Notes: a model not told the origin generated them from the letters alone. DNA of 64,000 bases from Candidatus Thioglobus sp. NP1 (GCF_003326015.1 NZ_CP023860.1:992001-1056000), one strand, 5' to 3'; positions 44,624-53,934 are shown, numbered from the stretch's first letter. A program made the numbers and translations.

Positions 44624-45412
44624 TTAGTTGTTTTGTTCAGGAAAATTCCATGCACCAGCTTCTTTCCCAATTAGTTCTGAGGTCTTAAGTAGTTGAGGCT
44701 TGAATTCTTGAAGGCTCTCTAAGCTGTGAATGTCAATTGAGCTGGTGATTGATAAGCCACCAATCACTCTACCTTTTGAAGACAAAATAGGAGACGAAAT
44801 ACAAATAATTTTTACTTCATGCTCCTGTTTATCAAAGGCTATTCCTTGCTTTTTTATTATAGTTAGTTCTTTGCGAAGCGCTTTTTCTGAGGTAATTGTA
44901 AAGTCAGTATATTTAAAGAATGCTTGTTTAGAAATAACTCTACTTAGCGCATCTTCATCTAAAAATGCCATCATTGCCTTTCCTACTCCAGTGCAGTAGG
45001 CAGGGCCAACTTTGCCAGCTTGAGAGTACATTTCAATTGGTGAGCTAGGGTTTCGTTTGTCAACATAGAGTACCTGACCATTATCAAGCTGTGCAAGATG
45101 AACTGTTTCACCTACTTTCTCAGAAAGTTCATCAATAAATGGGAGTGCTATTGGGGCTAAAGAGCTTTGAAGCCATGCTGCATGAGCCATCCGAACTAGT
45201 TTTAAGCCTAACTTATAAGTCTGCTCTTCTTCATTGTAACTCAACATATTTTGGTTAAGTAAGGTTTGAAGCAATCTATAAAGAGTTGCTTTAGGATATT
45301 TGCTAGTTTTAAGAAGACTTGAAAAGCGCACAGGTGTTCCAAGTTCTGCAACTTCATTTAGAACATCTAAAGCTTTTCCTACTGTTCCATCACCCCTTAT
45401 ATCTACAGCCAT
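44624..45412 (-). CDS. IclR-family transcriptional regulator
   Basis: This is an IclR protein of about 262 residues, counted from the ATG at 45412; an in-frame TTG at 45424 would add four. The N-terminal winged helix-turn-helix contains VGKALDVLNEVAELG and YPKATLYRLLQTLL. The C-terminal effector domain has VHLAQLDNGQVLYVDKRN, AYCTGVGKAMMAFL and a GLSITSSI ending. It is upstream of the ABC ATPase gene and divergent from glpK. The pseudo-palindromes at 31471, 45525 and 52452 are its likely targets, linking galactoside, glycerol and the second sugar module. Confidence 0.9.
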   Translation of the reverse strand: MAVDIRGDGTVGKALDVLNEVAELGTPVRFSSLLKTSKYPKATLYRLLQTLLNQNMLSYNEEEQTYKLGLKLVRMAHAAWLQSSLAPIALPFIDELSEKVGETVHLAQLDNGQVLYVDKRNPSSPIEMYSQAGKVGPAYCTGVGKAMMAFLDEDALSRVISKQAFFKYTDFTITSEKALRKELTIIKKQGIAFDKQEHEVKIICISSPILSSKGRVIGGLSITSSIDIHSLESLQEFKPQLLKTSELIGKEAGAWNFPEQNN

Positions 45413-45524
45413 ATTCTCATACAAATATTATTGAATTTAAACTTCTTGTTGTTCACTATTAACAGTCTATTTAGGGTTATAATTTTAGCAGATTATGTAT
45501 ACTATTTTTATTAGTTTACAATAG

Positions 45525-45550
45525 TAGAACAAAGTTTCATTATTTGGAAA
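45525..45550. promoter_or_regulatory. Candidate IclR operator between iclR and glpK
   Basis: TAGAAC (45525-45530) is followed by GTTTCATTATTTGGAAA (45534-45550). It matches the 31471 site in 21 of 25 positions. It lies 15-40 bases before the glpK ATG and downstream of TATACT at 45498-45503, a repressor-like position for glpK; it also lies on the upstream side of iclR. Confidence 0.55.
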
Positions 45551-45564
45551 TAGTATTTATTATT

Positions 45565-47064
45565 ATGGTTAGTTCAGAAAAATATATTCTATCAATTGAT
45601 CAGGGCACAACCTCTTCTCGAGCAATTTTATTTGATATAAATTACCAAATTATTGCAGTAGGTCAAAAAGAATTTACGCAATTTTTCCCAGATTCTGGAT
45701 GGGTTGAGCATGATCCAGAAGAAATTTGGCTTTCCACATTAGAAAGTTGCAATAAAGCTATTAATGAGGCAGATATAAGGCCAAATCAAATTGCTTCAGT
45801 AGGAATTACTAATCAACGAGAAACAACCGTCGTTTGGGATAAAAAAACGGGAGAAGTAATTTACAATGCAATTGTATGGCAAGATAGAAGAACCTCTGAT
45901 AAATGCCTAAAGCTTCGAGAATTTGGCAATGAGGAAATGGTTACGCAAAAAACTGGACTTCTGCTTGATCCTTATTTTTGTGCTACTAAGATTGCCTGGA
46001 TTCTTGATAATGTCAATGGTGCTAGAAAAAAAGCAAATGCTGGCGAATTACTATTTGGAACTATAGATAGTTTTTTATTATGGCGATTAAGTAATCATGA
46101 GGTCCACTCCACAGATGCAACAAATGCTTGCAGAACTCTTTTGTATAACATTCATGATGGTTGCTGGGATGATGATTTACTAGAGCTATTTGATATACCT
46201 AAATCAATGCTCCCAAAAGTTTATGATAATGCTGCAAATTTTGGTAATATTCATGACAGTATATTTGGTGCTGAGATACCTATCTCTTGCTTAATTGGAG
46301 ATCAACCATCTGCCCTAGTTGGCCAAGCTTGCTTTAAACCTGGAATGGTTAAATCAACCTATGGGACTGGCTGTTTTGTTTTGATTAATACTGGAGATAA
46401 GCCAGTTAAATCTAATAATAAATTATTAACTACTTTTGCCTTTCAAATTAATGGAAAGCCATGCTTCGCACTAGAAGGTTCAATATTTGTAGCTGGTGCA
46501 GCCGTTCAGTGGCTTCGAGATGGACTAAAATTGATAGAGTCAGCTGAACAGTCAGAAGTTCTTGCTATGGAGGCTGATTCTAGTCAAGAGGTTTATTTAG
46601 TTCCAGCATTTGTTGGGCTTGGTGCGCCTTATTGGGATCCAGATTGTAGAGGTGCACTTTATGGCCTTACAAGAAATACAGGCCCCGCTGAAATTGCAAA
46701 AGCCACACTTGAGTCTGTGTGTTATCAAACATCTGATCTTTTGACAGCAATTTCAAAAGATTTGGGAGAAAATAAATTAAATGCTATCAGAGTAGATGGA
46801 GGGATGGCAGCCTCAAATTGGACAATGCAAACCCTTGCTAATTTAGTTCAACTGCCAGTAGATAGGCCAAAAAATTTAGAGACAACAGCTTTAGGTGCTG
46901 CGTATTTAGCCGGTATGCAGGTTGGTTTCTATCCTTCTATGGATGAGTTTGCAAAATCCTGGCAATCTGAGAATCAATTTAATTCAATAATAAATGATGA
47001 TCAAAGAGAGAAAAAACTCGCGGGCTGGAAGGATGCAGTTGAAAGAACACTTTCTAATAAGTAG
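45565..47064 (+). CDS. glpK: Glycerol kinase
   Basis: This is a 499-residue FGGY kinase with the GlpK pattern: [18 protein letters not shown] at the start, [48 protein letters not shown] and [15 protein letters not shown]. Length matches E. coli GlpK. The ATG at 45565 fits the family start; an in-frame TTG at 45544 would overlap the operator. It makes G3P for GlpD (21660-23234). It is not in the GlpR region but behind an IclR-type site, suggesting its glycerol comes from sugar-glycerol cleavage. Confidence 0.94.
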   Translation: MVSSEKYILSIDQGTTSSRAILFDINYQIIAVGQKEFTQFFPDSGWVEHDPEEIWLSTLESCNKAINEADIRPNQIASVGITNQRETTVVWDKKTGEVIYNAIVWQDRRTSDKCLKLREFGNEEMVTQKTGLLLDPYFCATKIAWILDNVNGARKKANAGELLFGTIDSFLLWRLSNHEVHSTDATNACRTLLYNIHDGCWDDDLLELFDIPKSMLPKVYDNAANFGNIHDSIFGAEIPISCLIGDQPSALVGQACFKPGMVKSTYGTGCFVLINTGDKPVKSNNKLLTTFAFQINGKPCFALEGSIFVAGAAVQWLRDGLKLIESAEQSEVLAMEADSSQEVYLVPAFVGLGAPYWDPDCRGALYGLTRNTGPAEIAKATLESVCYQTSDLLTAISKDLGENKLNAIRVDGGMAASNWTMQTLANLVQLPVDRPKNLETTALGAAYLAGMQVGFYPSMDEFAKSWQSENQFNSIINDDQREKKLAGWKDAVERTLSNK

Positions 47065-47100
47065 TTCAAACGACTAGCTAATTTCATTAAAATAAATTAT

Positions 47101-48018
47101 ATGATTACATGTGTTGGCCCTATTTTTCTCGACAGAGTTGTTAGAATCGATAGCTTTCCTGAAAAACCAATAAAACTAGTGGCAAATAGTCTAGAGAAAA
47201 GGCTTGGTGGGCCAGCTCCTGTAGCTAGTTTTGCTATTAAGTCTTTAGGTGGAGATGCTGAATTTATTGGTCGTTTTGGTGATGATGACGCAGCTAGTTT
47301 TTTAAAGTCTAAGTTTGATAAAGCTAATATTCAGATTAATAAGTCATTATTTATAAATGATGCACAAAGCTCTCAGAGTCATATTTTTGAAGATTTAGAG
47401 GGTGAAAGGATGCTTGCAGTCTTTAATGAGGAAAAACTTATTAATGTGAAATCTTTGCCAGCTTTTGATTTTTCATCTAAACAATCCTATTTGGTTGATA
47501 CTAATTGGGTTGAAGCCTCCCATTATGTTGCAATAAATTGTTATAAAAATAAAATTAACTGTGTGGTAGATCTGGATAATTTTATAAATAGTAAACTTAT
47601 TGAAGAGGTTGTTAATTCAGCATCTTTCCCAATTTTTTCTGAGATTGGTCTTAAGCGTTATACAAATAAGGAGTCTATTTCTGATTCATTAGAAAGCTTA
47701 TACACCTCAAATCCTAAGTTTTATGCAGTTACCATGGGCCCAAAAGGAGTTTATTGGATAAATAATGGAGAAATTTTTCATTGTGAATCACCTCAAGTTA
47801 AGGCTATAGAAACCAATGGTGCTGGTGATATTTTTCATGGAGCATTTATAAGATTTATTGAACTCAATAAAACCATCAAAGAGGCAATTGAGTTGGCAAC
47901 TGCATGTGCATCCTTAAAATGCACGAGAGTAGGTGGTATAGAGTCCCTTCCAAGTTTTGATGAAGTCATAGAGTTTTCAAAACATTTAAAATTATCTAAA
48001 AAAAATAATTCATTATGA
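47101..48018 (+). CDS. PfkB-family carbohydrate kinase
   Basis: This 305-residue ribokinase-fold kinase has the N-terminal pattern VGPIFLDRVVRIDSFPEKP and RLGGPAPVASFAIKSLGG. The C-terminal anion hole/catalytic base is in ETNGAGDIFHGAFIRF (near 240-255; Asp base). The substrate is not readable from the sequence. Sulfofructose kinase YihV and tagatose-6-phosphate kinases are in this family, which fits the LacD/YihT-like aldolase at 51399-52418. It overlaps the next gene by four bases. Confidence 0.85.
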   Translation: MITCVGPIFLDRVVRIDSFPEKPIKLVANSLEKRLGGPAPVASFAIKSLGGDAEFIGRFGDDDAASFLKSKFDKANIQINKSLFINDAQSSQSHIFEDLEGERMLAVFNEEKLINVKSLPAFDFSSKQSYLVDTNWVEASHYVAINCYKNKINCVVDLDNFINSKLIEEVVNSASFPIFSEIGLKRYTNKESISDSLESLYTSNPKFYAVTMGPKGVYWINNGEIFHCESPQVKAIETNGAGDIFHGAFIRFIELNKTIKEAIELATACASLKCTRVGGIESLPSFDEVIEFSKHLKLSKKNNSL

Positions 48019-48941
48019 AAAAAGTCCTAATAACAGAATTTATGGAGCAAGAGAGTGTTGATAAAATATCAGAGCTTTTTGATGTAAATTATGATCCAAG
48101 TCTGCATGAAAAACTTGAGATTTTAAGTTCTCAAATAGTTGATGTAGATGCCGTCATAGTAAGAAATAAAACTCAACTCAATGAAGAGCTATTAACTCAA
48201 GCAAAAAATCTTTGTTTTGTTGGAAGATTAGGCGTTGGTTTAGATAATATTAACACTGATTTCTGTTCTAGCAACAACATTAAAGTTCAACCTGCAACTG
48301 GAATGAATGCAGACTCTGTGGCTGAATATGTTATTAGTTGTGCACTCTCCTTATTAAAGAATATCCCAATTTCACATAATGGAACTATCATCGGTAATTG
48401 GCCAAGAACAACTATTGAGTCAAGAGAACTTGGGGGTAAAACTTTAGGACTTCTTGGCTTTGGTGTAATTGGGAAAAAAGTATGTCGATTAGCGCAGGTT
48501 TTTGGAGCAAAGGTAATTGCTTATGATCCTTTTGTTCCGGACTCTGATGCTAAAAAATATAATGTCTCGTTGGTTAGTCAAAATGATATTTTTGTTAATT
48601 CTGATGTAATATCGATCCACCTTCCTCTTACAGATGAAACTAAAGATTTAATTAATAAAAGCTCATTTAGCTTAATGAAAAGGGCTCCAATTGTTATAAA
48701 TTCATCAAGAGGATCAATTGTTAATGAGAAAGACTTATTAAAAGCTTATAGTGATAATTTGATTAAAGGTTTTGCGCTAGATGTTTACAGCTCTGAGCCT
48801 GTAAACGAAAACTTCTATAAACAGGTAAATGGTTCAATGAATTGTATTCTAACGCCTCATACTTCAGGAGTTACAGTTGAGTCAAATATTAGAGTGAGTC
48901 AGTTTATTGCTGACAAAACAATTCAGTTTTTAGGTAACTAG
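48015..48941 (+). CDS. D-isomer-specific 2-hydroxyacid dehydrogenase (SerA/SlcC-like)
   Basis: This 308-residue dehydrogenase has a NAD motif LGLLGFGVIGKKVCRLAQ (about 148-165) and catalytic regions VGRLGVGLDNIN (Arg 75 region), NSSRGSIVNEKDLL (Arg) and LTPHTSGVT (His, preceded by Glu in SSEP). It resembles SerA catalytic domains without the ACT domain. (S)-sulfolactate dehydrogenase is in the same family; hydroxypyruvate/glyoxylate reductase is an alternative. It converges with the next gene with a three- to four-base overlap. Confidence 0.85.
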   Translation: MKKVLITEFMEQESVDKISELFDVNYDPSLHEKLEILSSQIVDVDAVIVRNKTQLNEELLTQAKNLCFVGRLGVGLDNINTDFCSSNNIKVQPATGMNADSVAEYVISCALSLLKNIPISHNGTIIGNWPRTTIESRELGGKTLGLLGFGVIGKKVCRLAQVFGAKVIAYDPFVPDSDAKKYNVSLVSQNDIFVNSDVISIHLPLTDETKDLINKSSFSLMKRAPIVINSSRGSIVNEKDLLKAYSDNLIKGFALDVYSSEPVNENFYKQVNGSMNCILTPHTSGVTVESNIRVSQFIADKTIQFLGN

Positions 48942-50026
48942 AGATTAAACTCACTCATTTGAACGATTCTTCCTTCTTTAATTGACTTTTCAGCAGCCTC
49001 ACCAATTGCTACCGCAATAAGGCCATCTTTAAGTGATACTTCTGGTTTAGTATTATTTTGAATAGCCTTAATAAAGGAAGTGTGTTCATAATATGTAGAT
49101 CCATGGTGATGACCTACCTCATGAATTTTTGCATCAACCTCAATATTTTCCTTTAACGCAGTATTATCTTCTCTAAGACCAATTCGAATATCTGAGTTGG
49201 TGATTCCAGATTTATTAGAGGGTACTTCAGTTTCTATTTTTCCAATTGAGCCAACAGCACAAAGCTCTTCTTGATATTCTGAATTCTCAGCAAACATACA
49301 TAAGTCAAGGAATGCTCTAACGCCATTATCAAAGTCAACAATAACAAAAGCATTATCAAGGATGTCTGGAGTCATTCCATCATAAGTCTCATTTAAATGA
49401 TTTACATCTTGATTGCCACTGGCATAAACTTTTAATGGCTCACTTTGAGCAATGAGCCTCATTAGGTCAAAGAAATGACAGCACTTTTCAACTAAAGTAC
49501 CACCAGTTTTTATTGCAAATCTATTCCAGTCATCAACTTTATGAAGAAAGGGAAAGCGGTGCTCCCTTATCGAGAGCATCTTTAAATCACCAATAGTGCC
49601 ATTATGTATCTCTTGAATCATCCTTTGTACAGGAGGCATATAGCGATACTCCATTGCAGTCCAAATTACTCCAGAATAATTTTTTGCCATTTCTTCAAAT
49701 TCTTGGCAGTCTTTTACTGTCGTACAAAGTGGTTTTTCAATTAAGAGATGCGCTCCTGATCTCATAACATCTTTTAAAACGTCAATATGAGAAAAATTAG
49801 GCGTTGCAATTATAAATGCATTTGCAATATTAGCCTCAATAAGGTCATTGTAATCTTCAAAAATAGCTACTTCATTGTTAAGTAAGTCAAGACATTCATT
49901 TATCGATTTTTGGCTCGTATCGCACAATGCAACTACCTCAGCATCTTCAATAATCTCAATATTAAGTATGTGCTCTTGACCCATACAGCCGCCACCGATA
50001 ATAGCGTATTTAATTTTTTTAATCAC
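48938..50026 (-). CDS. Gfo/Idh/MocA-family oxidoreductase
   Basis: This 362-residue protein has a Rossmann motif YAIIGGGCMGQEHILNIE (about 7-24), FIIATPNFSHID, LLIEKPLCTT with the EKP motif, and GGTLVEKCCHFFDLMRL carrying the catalytic-region His and Asp. Members oxidise or epimerise sugars or, in NAD-dependent glycosidase families, cleave glycosides. It is translationally coupled to the isomerase-like gene (four-base overlap). A role as glycosidase or sugar dehydrogenase for the same sugar is inferred. Confidence 0.85.
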   Translation of the reverse strand: MIKKIKYAIIGGGCMGQEHILNIEIIEDAEVVALCDTSQKSINECLDLLNNEVAIFEDYNDLIEANIANAFIIATPNFSHIDVLKDVMRSGAHLLIEKPLCTTVKDCQEFEEMAKNYSGVIWTAMEYRYMPPVQRMIQEIHNGTIGDLKMLSIREHRFPFLHKVDDWNRFAIKTGGTLVEKCCHFFDLMRLIAQSEPLKVYASGNQDVNHLNETYDGMTPDILDNAFVIVDFDNGVRAFLDLCMFAENSEYQEELCAVGSIGKIETEVPSNKSGITNSDIRIGLREDNTALKENIEVDAKIHEVGHHHGSTYYEHTSFIKAIQNNTKPEVSLKDGLIAVAIGEAAEKSIKEGRIVQMSEFNL

Positions 50027-51399
50027 AGTGTATAGGTAGGTATGTTCATTTTTTTGCCAAAATGAATAAGCTTGTCAGATATATCACCATAAGTAAAAGC
50101 AACATGATGCTCTAGACCCCCCTTAAACATTTGTTCTAATTTATCGGGACTATCATCACCAAGACTTATTACTCCTGAGGTTCCAGAGAAAGAGTTTGGT
50201 CTATCTATAACATGACCTTTCATAATAAAGAATTGAAGTTTGTTTCTTGCTTTTGAAACTCTGAAGATTGTTATTTGTCCCTGCTTTAAACTGAAATCAT
50301 GAAGAAGAGGTTTTTTTCTATTTGAGTGGATACCTGATTTAGCGGTACCTTCTTTTGCCATACTAATTGGAGCAAGTCCACAATGCCAAAAAACTAGAGA
50401 ATTATCGGACTTATCAACATCAACAATATCTACCAAAAGTGAAGGGCTGTCATTCATCTGATTAAGTATATTACAGCTAATCCCTCCTAAAACGTCAGCT
50501 TCACAAGCACAGCTAACTTTTTTCTCATTCATCATAGCCATTGGACCACAAGAAGCACAACCATACTCAGTAAAAGTTTCTGGCCAACATCTAATAGCAA
50601 AGGCATCGAGATTATGCTTATCTTTTAGATTTTCAAGACCATGATAGATTGAAAGACTTTTATCAAACTCCTCCTGAACAAGCTCCTCAGTCCCTTGTAG
50701 ATAGCTTGAAACTGTATTTTTAGTTTCAGTAATAGTGGCAGCTGCAACATCTTTTGCCTCATCAAATAAGTCATCTAAATCAAGATCAACTAGTGAAACG
50801 TTAAGCTTGGTTGTTACCTCATTTGAGTCATAATCACAGGTGTCAAAACCCTCAGGCCTAGTTCCAATAATTCCAATTGTCTGCTTGTCAATGGTGTAAT
50901 TAAAATCTACTTCATTGCCACTCAAGGTAGCTTTATTCCATAATAGGGGTTGATTATCATTACTACCATTAATAAAATTTAAAAATAAAGACTTATTAAC
51001 ACTATCATCACTTTCAATAATTACAAACTCAGGAGTAATATTGTTCTTGATTAAAGAATGCATTCCAAGATTGAGTCCACAAATAGAGTTTAATCTTAAT
51101 CTTCCACCAGTCCTTGGTTCTGGGAATGAGACAATACATAGTGGTTTATTAATTGATTGAGCGAAGTTTAGAAGAAATTTTGCATCAGTAAATGTCGTTT
51201 GAAAAAGAAAAATTTTCTCACACTCATGGCTTTTAAAAAATGATAAAGCCTTATCAGCATCTTCATCATTTGTAACAAGTTTATCAAAGCCAATTGCATT
51301 AGGTGACAGGGATAACAGAATTGATTTAGCTTTACTAAATTTTGATTCAGCAAACTCAACATCAAATGTTTCTCTAGCTAGTGCTAAATATCCAATCAT
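50023..51399 (-). CDS. L-fucose-isomerase-like protein (COG2407 type)
   Basis: This 458-residue protein fits the FucI/AraA-like isomerase fold. AIRCWPETFTEYGCASCGPM (near 280-300) and SCACEADVLGGIS (metal Glu) are typical. GLEHHVAFTYGDI near the C-terminus supplies the metal His. Ketol isomerase activity on an aldose is the expected reaction, and it would precede the PfkB kinase and LacD-like aldolase. It is not a canonical FucI (about 590 residues). The substrate is unknown. Confidence 0.75.
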   Translation of the reverse strand: MIGYLALARETFDVEFAESKFSKAKSILLSLSPNAIGFDKLVTNDEDADKALSFFKSHECEKIFLFQTTFTDAKFLLNFAQSINKPLCIVSFPEPRTGGRLRLNSICGLNLGMHSLIKNNITPEFVIIESDDSVNKSLFLNFINGSNDNQPLLWNKATLSGNEVDFNYTIDKQTIGIIGTRPEGFDTCDYDSNEVTTKLNVSLVDLDLDDLFDEAKDVAAATITETKNTVSSYLQGTEELVQEEFDKSLSIYHGLENLKDKHNLDAFAIRCWPETFTEYGCASCGPMAMMNEKKVSCACEADVLGGISCNILNQMNDSPSLLVDIVDVDKSDNSLVFWHCGLAPISMAKEGTAKSGIHSNRKKPLLHDFSLKQGQITIFRVSKARNKLQFFIMKGHVIDRPNSFSGTSGVISLGDDSPDKLEQMFKGGLEHHVAFTYGDISDKLIHFGKKMNIPTYTL

Positions 51400-52418
51400 T
51401 AAAAACCTCCGAAGTTCTTAGTAAATTTTTCAGGTTCTTGAATTTTAAAGCCATTTATAAAAAATGTTTCAAGAGATTGAGCTTTTTTAGCTGTCAAATC
51501 ATTAAGTTTTTTAATATAAGTTACAGAGTCATTTTTTAAACCTTTTTCAACTAGGCTAATATCTGGATAGTTATTAAAAGCATCAAGCCAAATCGTTCTT
51601 CCAGCAAGGTAACCTGAGGCACCATTTTTATAAGCAAGTTCAAGACATTTATAAAAGGAGTCTTTACCCATTCCAGATGATAAGACAACCCAAGGCTTAT
51701 CATTGGTCGCTTCAGAGAGCTCTTTAAAAGCTAGTTCAGTCTTCCCACTAATCTCATTTTCAAGTTGATCACTATCAACAGGACTTTCTAACTTAAAAAT
51801 ATCAACTTTGTATTCATCTTTGGCGAACTCTTTGACACTATCAATTACATGACGTGACTTTTTTTGTTTTTGTTCTTGATATTCTTTTGTATGGTTTTCA
51901 TCGTCTTGAAAAGGGTAAACGAGAAGTTCTAATAGAAAAGGAATATTATATTTTTCACACTCTAGACCAACTTGTTTGACATATTTTTTTTGATGCTCAA
52001 TTGACTTTGCCTCAGCATCAGGTCGATACCAAGCTAAAACTTTGACTGCGTCTCCACCTGCTTTTTTAATTTTCTCTACACTCCAGTTATCAATATTTTC
52101 TGAGAATCGACCTTGTGCTGTTTCAACGAAACTATGTTCTTCAAGAGTTATAACAAGTCCTTTAGAGTTATTATATTGAAGAATATTTGATAATGAATAA
52201 TGAGGATCCATTAGAATGGCTGTAGCTAAATGAGATAAGTTTGTGGTAATTAATTTTTTACATTCAACTACTTCAGCATAGTTATGCTTTCTGCCTTTTG
52301 CCTTAGATATGATATTAAAGATGGGAGGTCTCTGGTCTACAGCAAGCATTTGAAAATGATTATTATCTGTACAAAGTTTTTTTAAATGTATTAACTTTCC
52401 AATATTTTTCGTTGGCAT
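51399..52418 (-). CDS. LacD/YihT-like class I aldolase
   Basis: This 339-residue TIM-barrel aldolase has FQMLAVDQRPP at the N-terminus, AILMDPHYSL, GGDAVKVLAWYRPDAEA (Schiff-base Lys region), VDIFKLESPVD, VVLSSGMGKDSF and ASGYLAGRTIW. This order fits tagatose-1,6-bisphosphate aldolase LacD and sulfofructose-1-phosphate aldolase YihT. Cleavage of a ketose-1-phosphate to DHAP and a C3 aldehyde is expected. It is first in the three-gene minus-strand operon, coupled to the isomerase by a one-base overlap. Confidence 0.83.
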   Translation of the reverse strand: MPTKNIGKLIHLKKLCTDNNHFQMLAVDQRPPIFNIISKAKGRKHNYAEVVECKKLITTNLSHLATAILMDPHYSLSNILQYNNSKGLVITLEEHSFVETAQGRFSENIDNWSVEKIKKAGGDAVKVLAWYRPDAEAKSIEHQKKYVKQVGLECEKYNIPFLLELLVYPFQDDENHTKEYQEQKQKKSRHVIDSVKEFAKDEYKVDIFKLESPVDSDQLENEISGKTELAFKELSEATNDKPWVVLSSGMGKDSFYKCLELAYKNGASGYLAGRTIWLDAFNNYPDISLVEKGLKNDSVTYIKKLNDLTAKKAQSLETFFINGFKIQEPEKFTKNFGGF

Positions 52419-52451
52419 TTTTTAATGATCTCTAGTTAGAATAATTATGAG

Positions 52452-52468
52452 GTTTCATATACTGAAAC
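52452..52468. promoter_or_regulatory. Candidate IclR operator between aldolase operon and sugar importer
   Basis: GTTTCATATACTGAAAC is a near-perfect palindrome with six-base arms and a five-base spacer, the same layout as at 31480 and 45534. On the minus strand a GAAC half-site precedes it at about the same distance as at the other two. It is 34 bases from the aldolase ATG and about 150 from the binding protein ATG. Confidence 0.5.
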
Positions 52469-52615
52469 TTGGGTTCATATTTCTGTTTATTATTTTACTG
52501 ATATATATCAATTCATGTATACTCGAATTTCATTAAATTTAAATATTTTGCTTTTAACTAGGTTTTTGAATTTAATAGAAAAAACAATTTAAAACAATAA
52601 CTATTGGAGAAAGAA

Positions 52616-53866
52616 ATGAAAAAAAGTATTTTATTGGCATCTATTCTTGCCGTCTCCTCGTTTGGTGTCAATGCAGCAGAAATTAAATTTGTTTGCTATC
52701 AAGATGCTAATGAGTGTGATGTTTTGCAACAGATGTCTTCTATATGGGAAGGTTCAACTGGAAATACAGTTAACTTTGAGATAGTTGGTTATGATGTCGT
52801 TAGAGATCAGCTTGAAAACCAACTTGAGGCAGGTTCTGCTCCAGACGTCGCCCGTGTTACAAATTTAGGTGGACTTAATCAATATTATCTTGATTTAACT
52901 CCTTATGTAGATGTTGCAAAATGGGAAGCAAATTATGGTGCTACATTGCCATGGTATAGAAAACCATCTGGCGATAATGGTATTTATGGCTGGCAAGCTC
53001 AGCTCACGGTTACGGGTCCATATGTAAACGTGACTATGTTTGAAGATGCTGGTGTTGATATGCCTGAGGAAGGAGCTTCATGGGATGATTGGGCTGATGC
53101 CTTAAGAGTTGTTAAATCAGAGCTTGGCTTAACTGCTGGTCTTGCTATGGATAGAACAGCTCACAGATGGGCTGGTCCTGCATTCTCATATGGTGCTAAA
53201 TTCCATGAAAATGGTGTTCCTATTCTAGTTGATGACGGCTTCAAAGCTTTTGCTGAAAAGTTTGTTGGGTGGCATGAAGAGGGCTTAATGCCTGCTGAAG
53301 GTTGGCCTGCTGGTGGGGGAACTGCTTATAAAAATGCAGCACCTCTTTTCCTTGATGGAACAGTAGCTATGCATATGTCAGGCTCTTGGATGCTTGGTAA
53401 CTATGATGCAAATATCACTGATTTTGAATGGAAAGTTGTTCCAATTCCATGTGGAACAGGTGGTTGTGGAGCAATGCCAGGAGGTTCTGGAGTTGTTGCG
53501 TTTAATTCAACTAAACACCCTGAAGTTTCTGCTTCTTTCATTGACTTCTTGTCACAAGCTGGAAGAGCTGGTTATTTTGCAGCTAATACTTCAAACATTA
53601 CTGCACACCAAGGTCTTCAGAAAAAAGGAATTGATTATGATGGTGTAAGCCAAAGAGTTTCTGCTGGACTTTCAACTTTTGCAGCTAATGCTGGTAAAGC
53701 AGCGGAATCTACACCACAAGCATACTGGTTCCAAGGCTACAATAAGAACTTTGCCATTTATGGTATTGTTCCTGATTACATAACCAAAGCTATTACGGGT
53801 GAAATGAGCCTTGATGACGCTTTGGCAGCAATTGATGCTGACGTAGCAGCAAAGATAGCTGAGTAA
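52616..53866 (+). CDS. Sugar ABC transporter binding protein (CUT1)
   Basis: This 416-residue family-1 binding protein starts at ATG 52616 (GGAGAAAG upstream; the in-frame TTG at 52604 contains the ribosome site). Signal peptide MKKSILLASILAVSSF with cleavage after VNA. The mature protein has an unusual Cys pair near the N-terminus (FVCYQDANECD) and another at PCGTGGCG. VARVTNLGGLNQYYLDLTPY and MHMSGSWMLGNYD are typical for alpha-glucoside/sugar receptors. It is divergent from the aldolase operon across an IclR-type site, so it probably delivers the sugar or glycoside for that module. Confidence 0.9.
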   Translation: MKKSILLASILAVSSFGVNAAEIKFVCYQDANECDVLQQMSSIWEGSTGNTVNFEIVGYDVVRDQLENQLEAGSAPDVARVTNLGGLNQYYLDLTPYVDVAKWEANYGATLPWYRKPSGDNGIYGWQAQLTVTGPYVNVTMFEDAGVDMPEEGASWDDWADALRVVKSELGLTAGLAMDRTAHRWAGPAFSYGAKFHENGVPILVDDGFKAFAEKFVGWHEEGLMPAEGWPAGGGTAYKNAAPLFLDGTVAMHMSGSWMLGNYDANITDFEWKVVPIPCGTGGCGAMPGGSGVVAFNSTKHPEVSASFIDFLSQAGRAGYFAANTSNITAHQGLQKKGIDYDGVSQRVSAGLSTFAANAGKAAESTPQAYWFQGYNKNFAIYGIVPDYITKAITGEMSLDDALAAIDADVAAKIAE

Positions 53867-53898
53867 TTAATTATTCAGTTATACTAAAGTTCTAAACT

Positions 53899-53934
53899 TT
53901 AAGGCCGTCTTTTATGGCGGCCTTAATTTATTTT
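53899..53934 (+). terminator. Terminator between binding protein and permease genes
   Basis: TTAAGGCCG (53899-53907) pairs perfectly with CGGCCTTAA (53918-53926) across a ten-base loop, followed by TTTATTTT. Same placement as the hairpins at 27427 and 32873. Confidence 0.85.
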
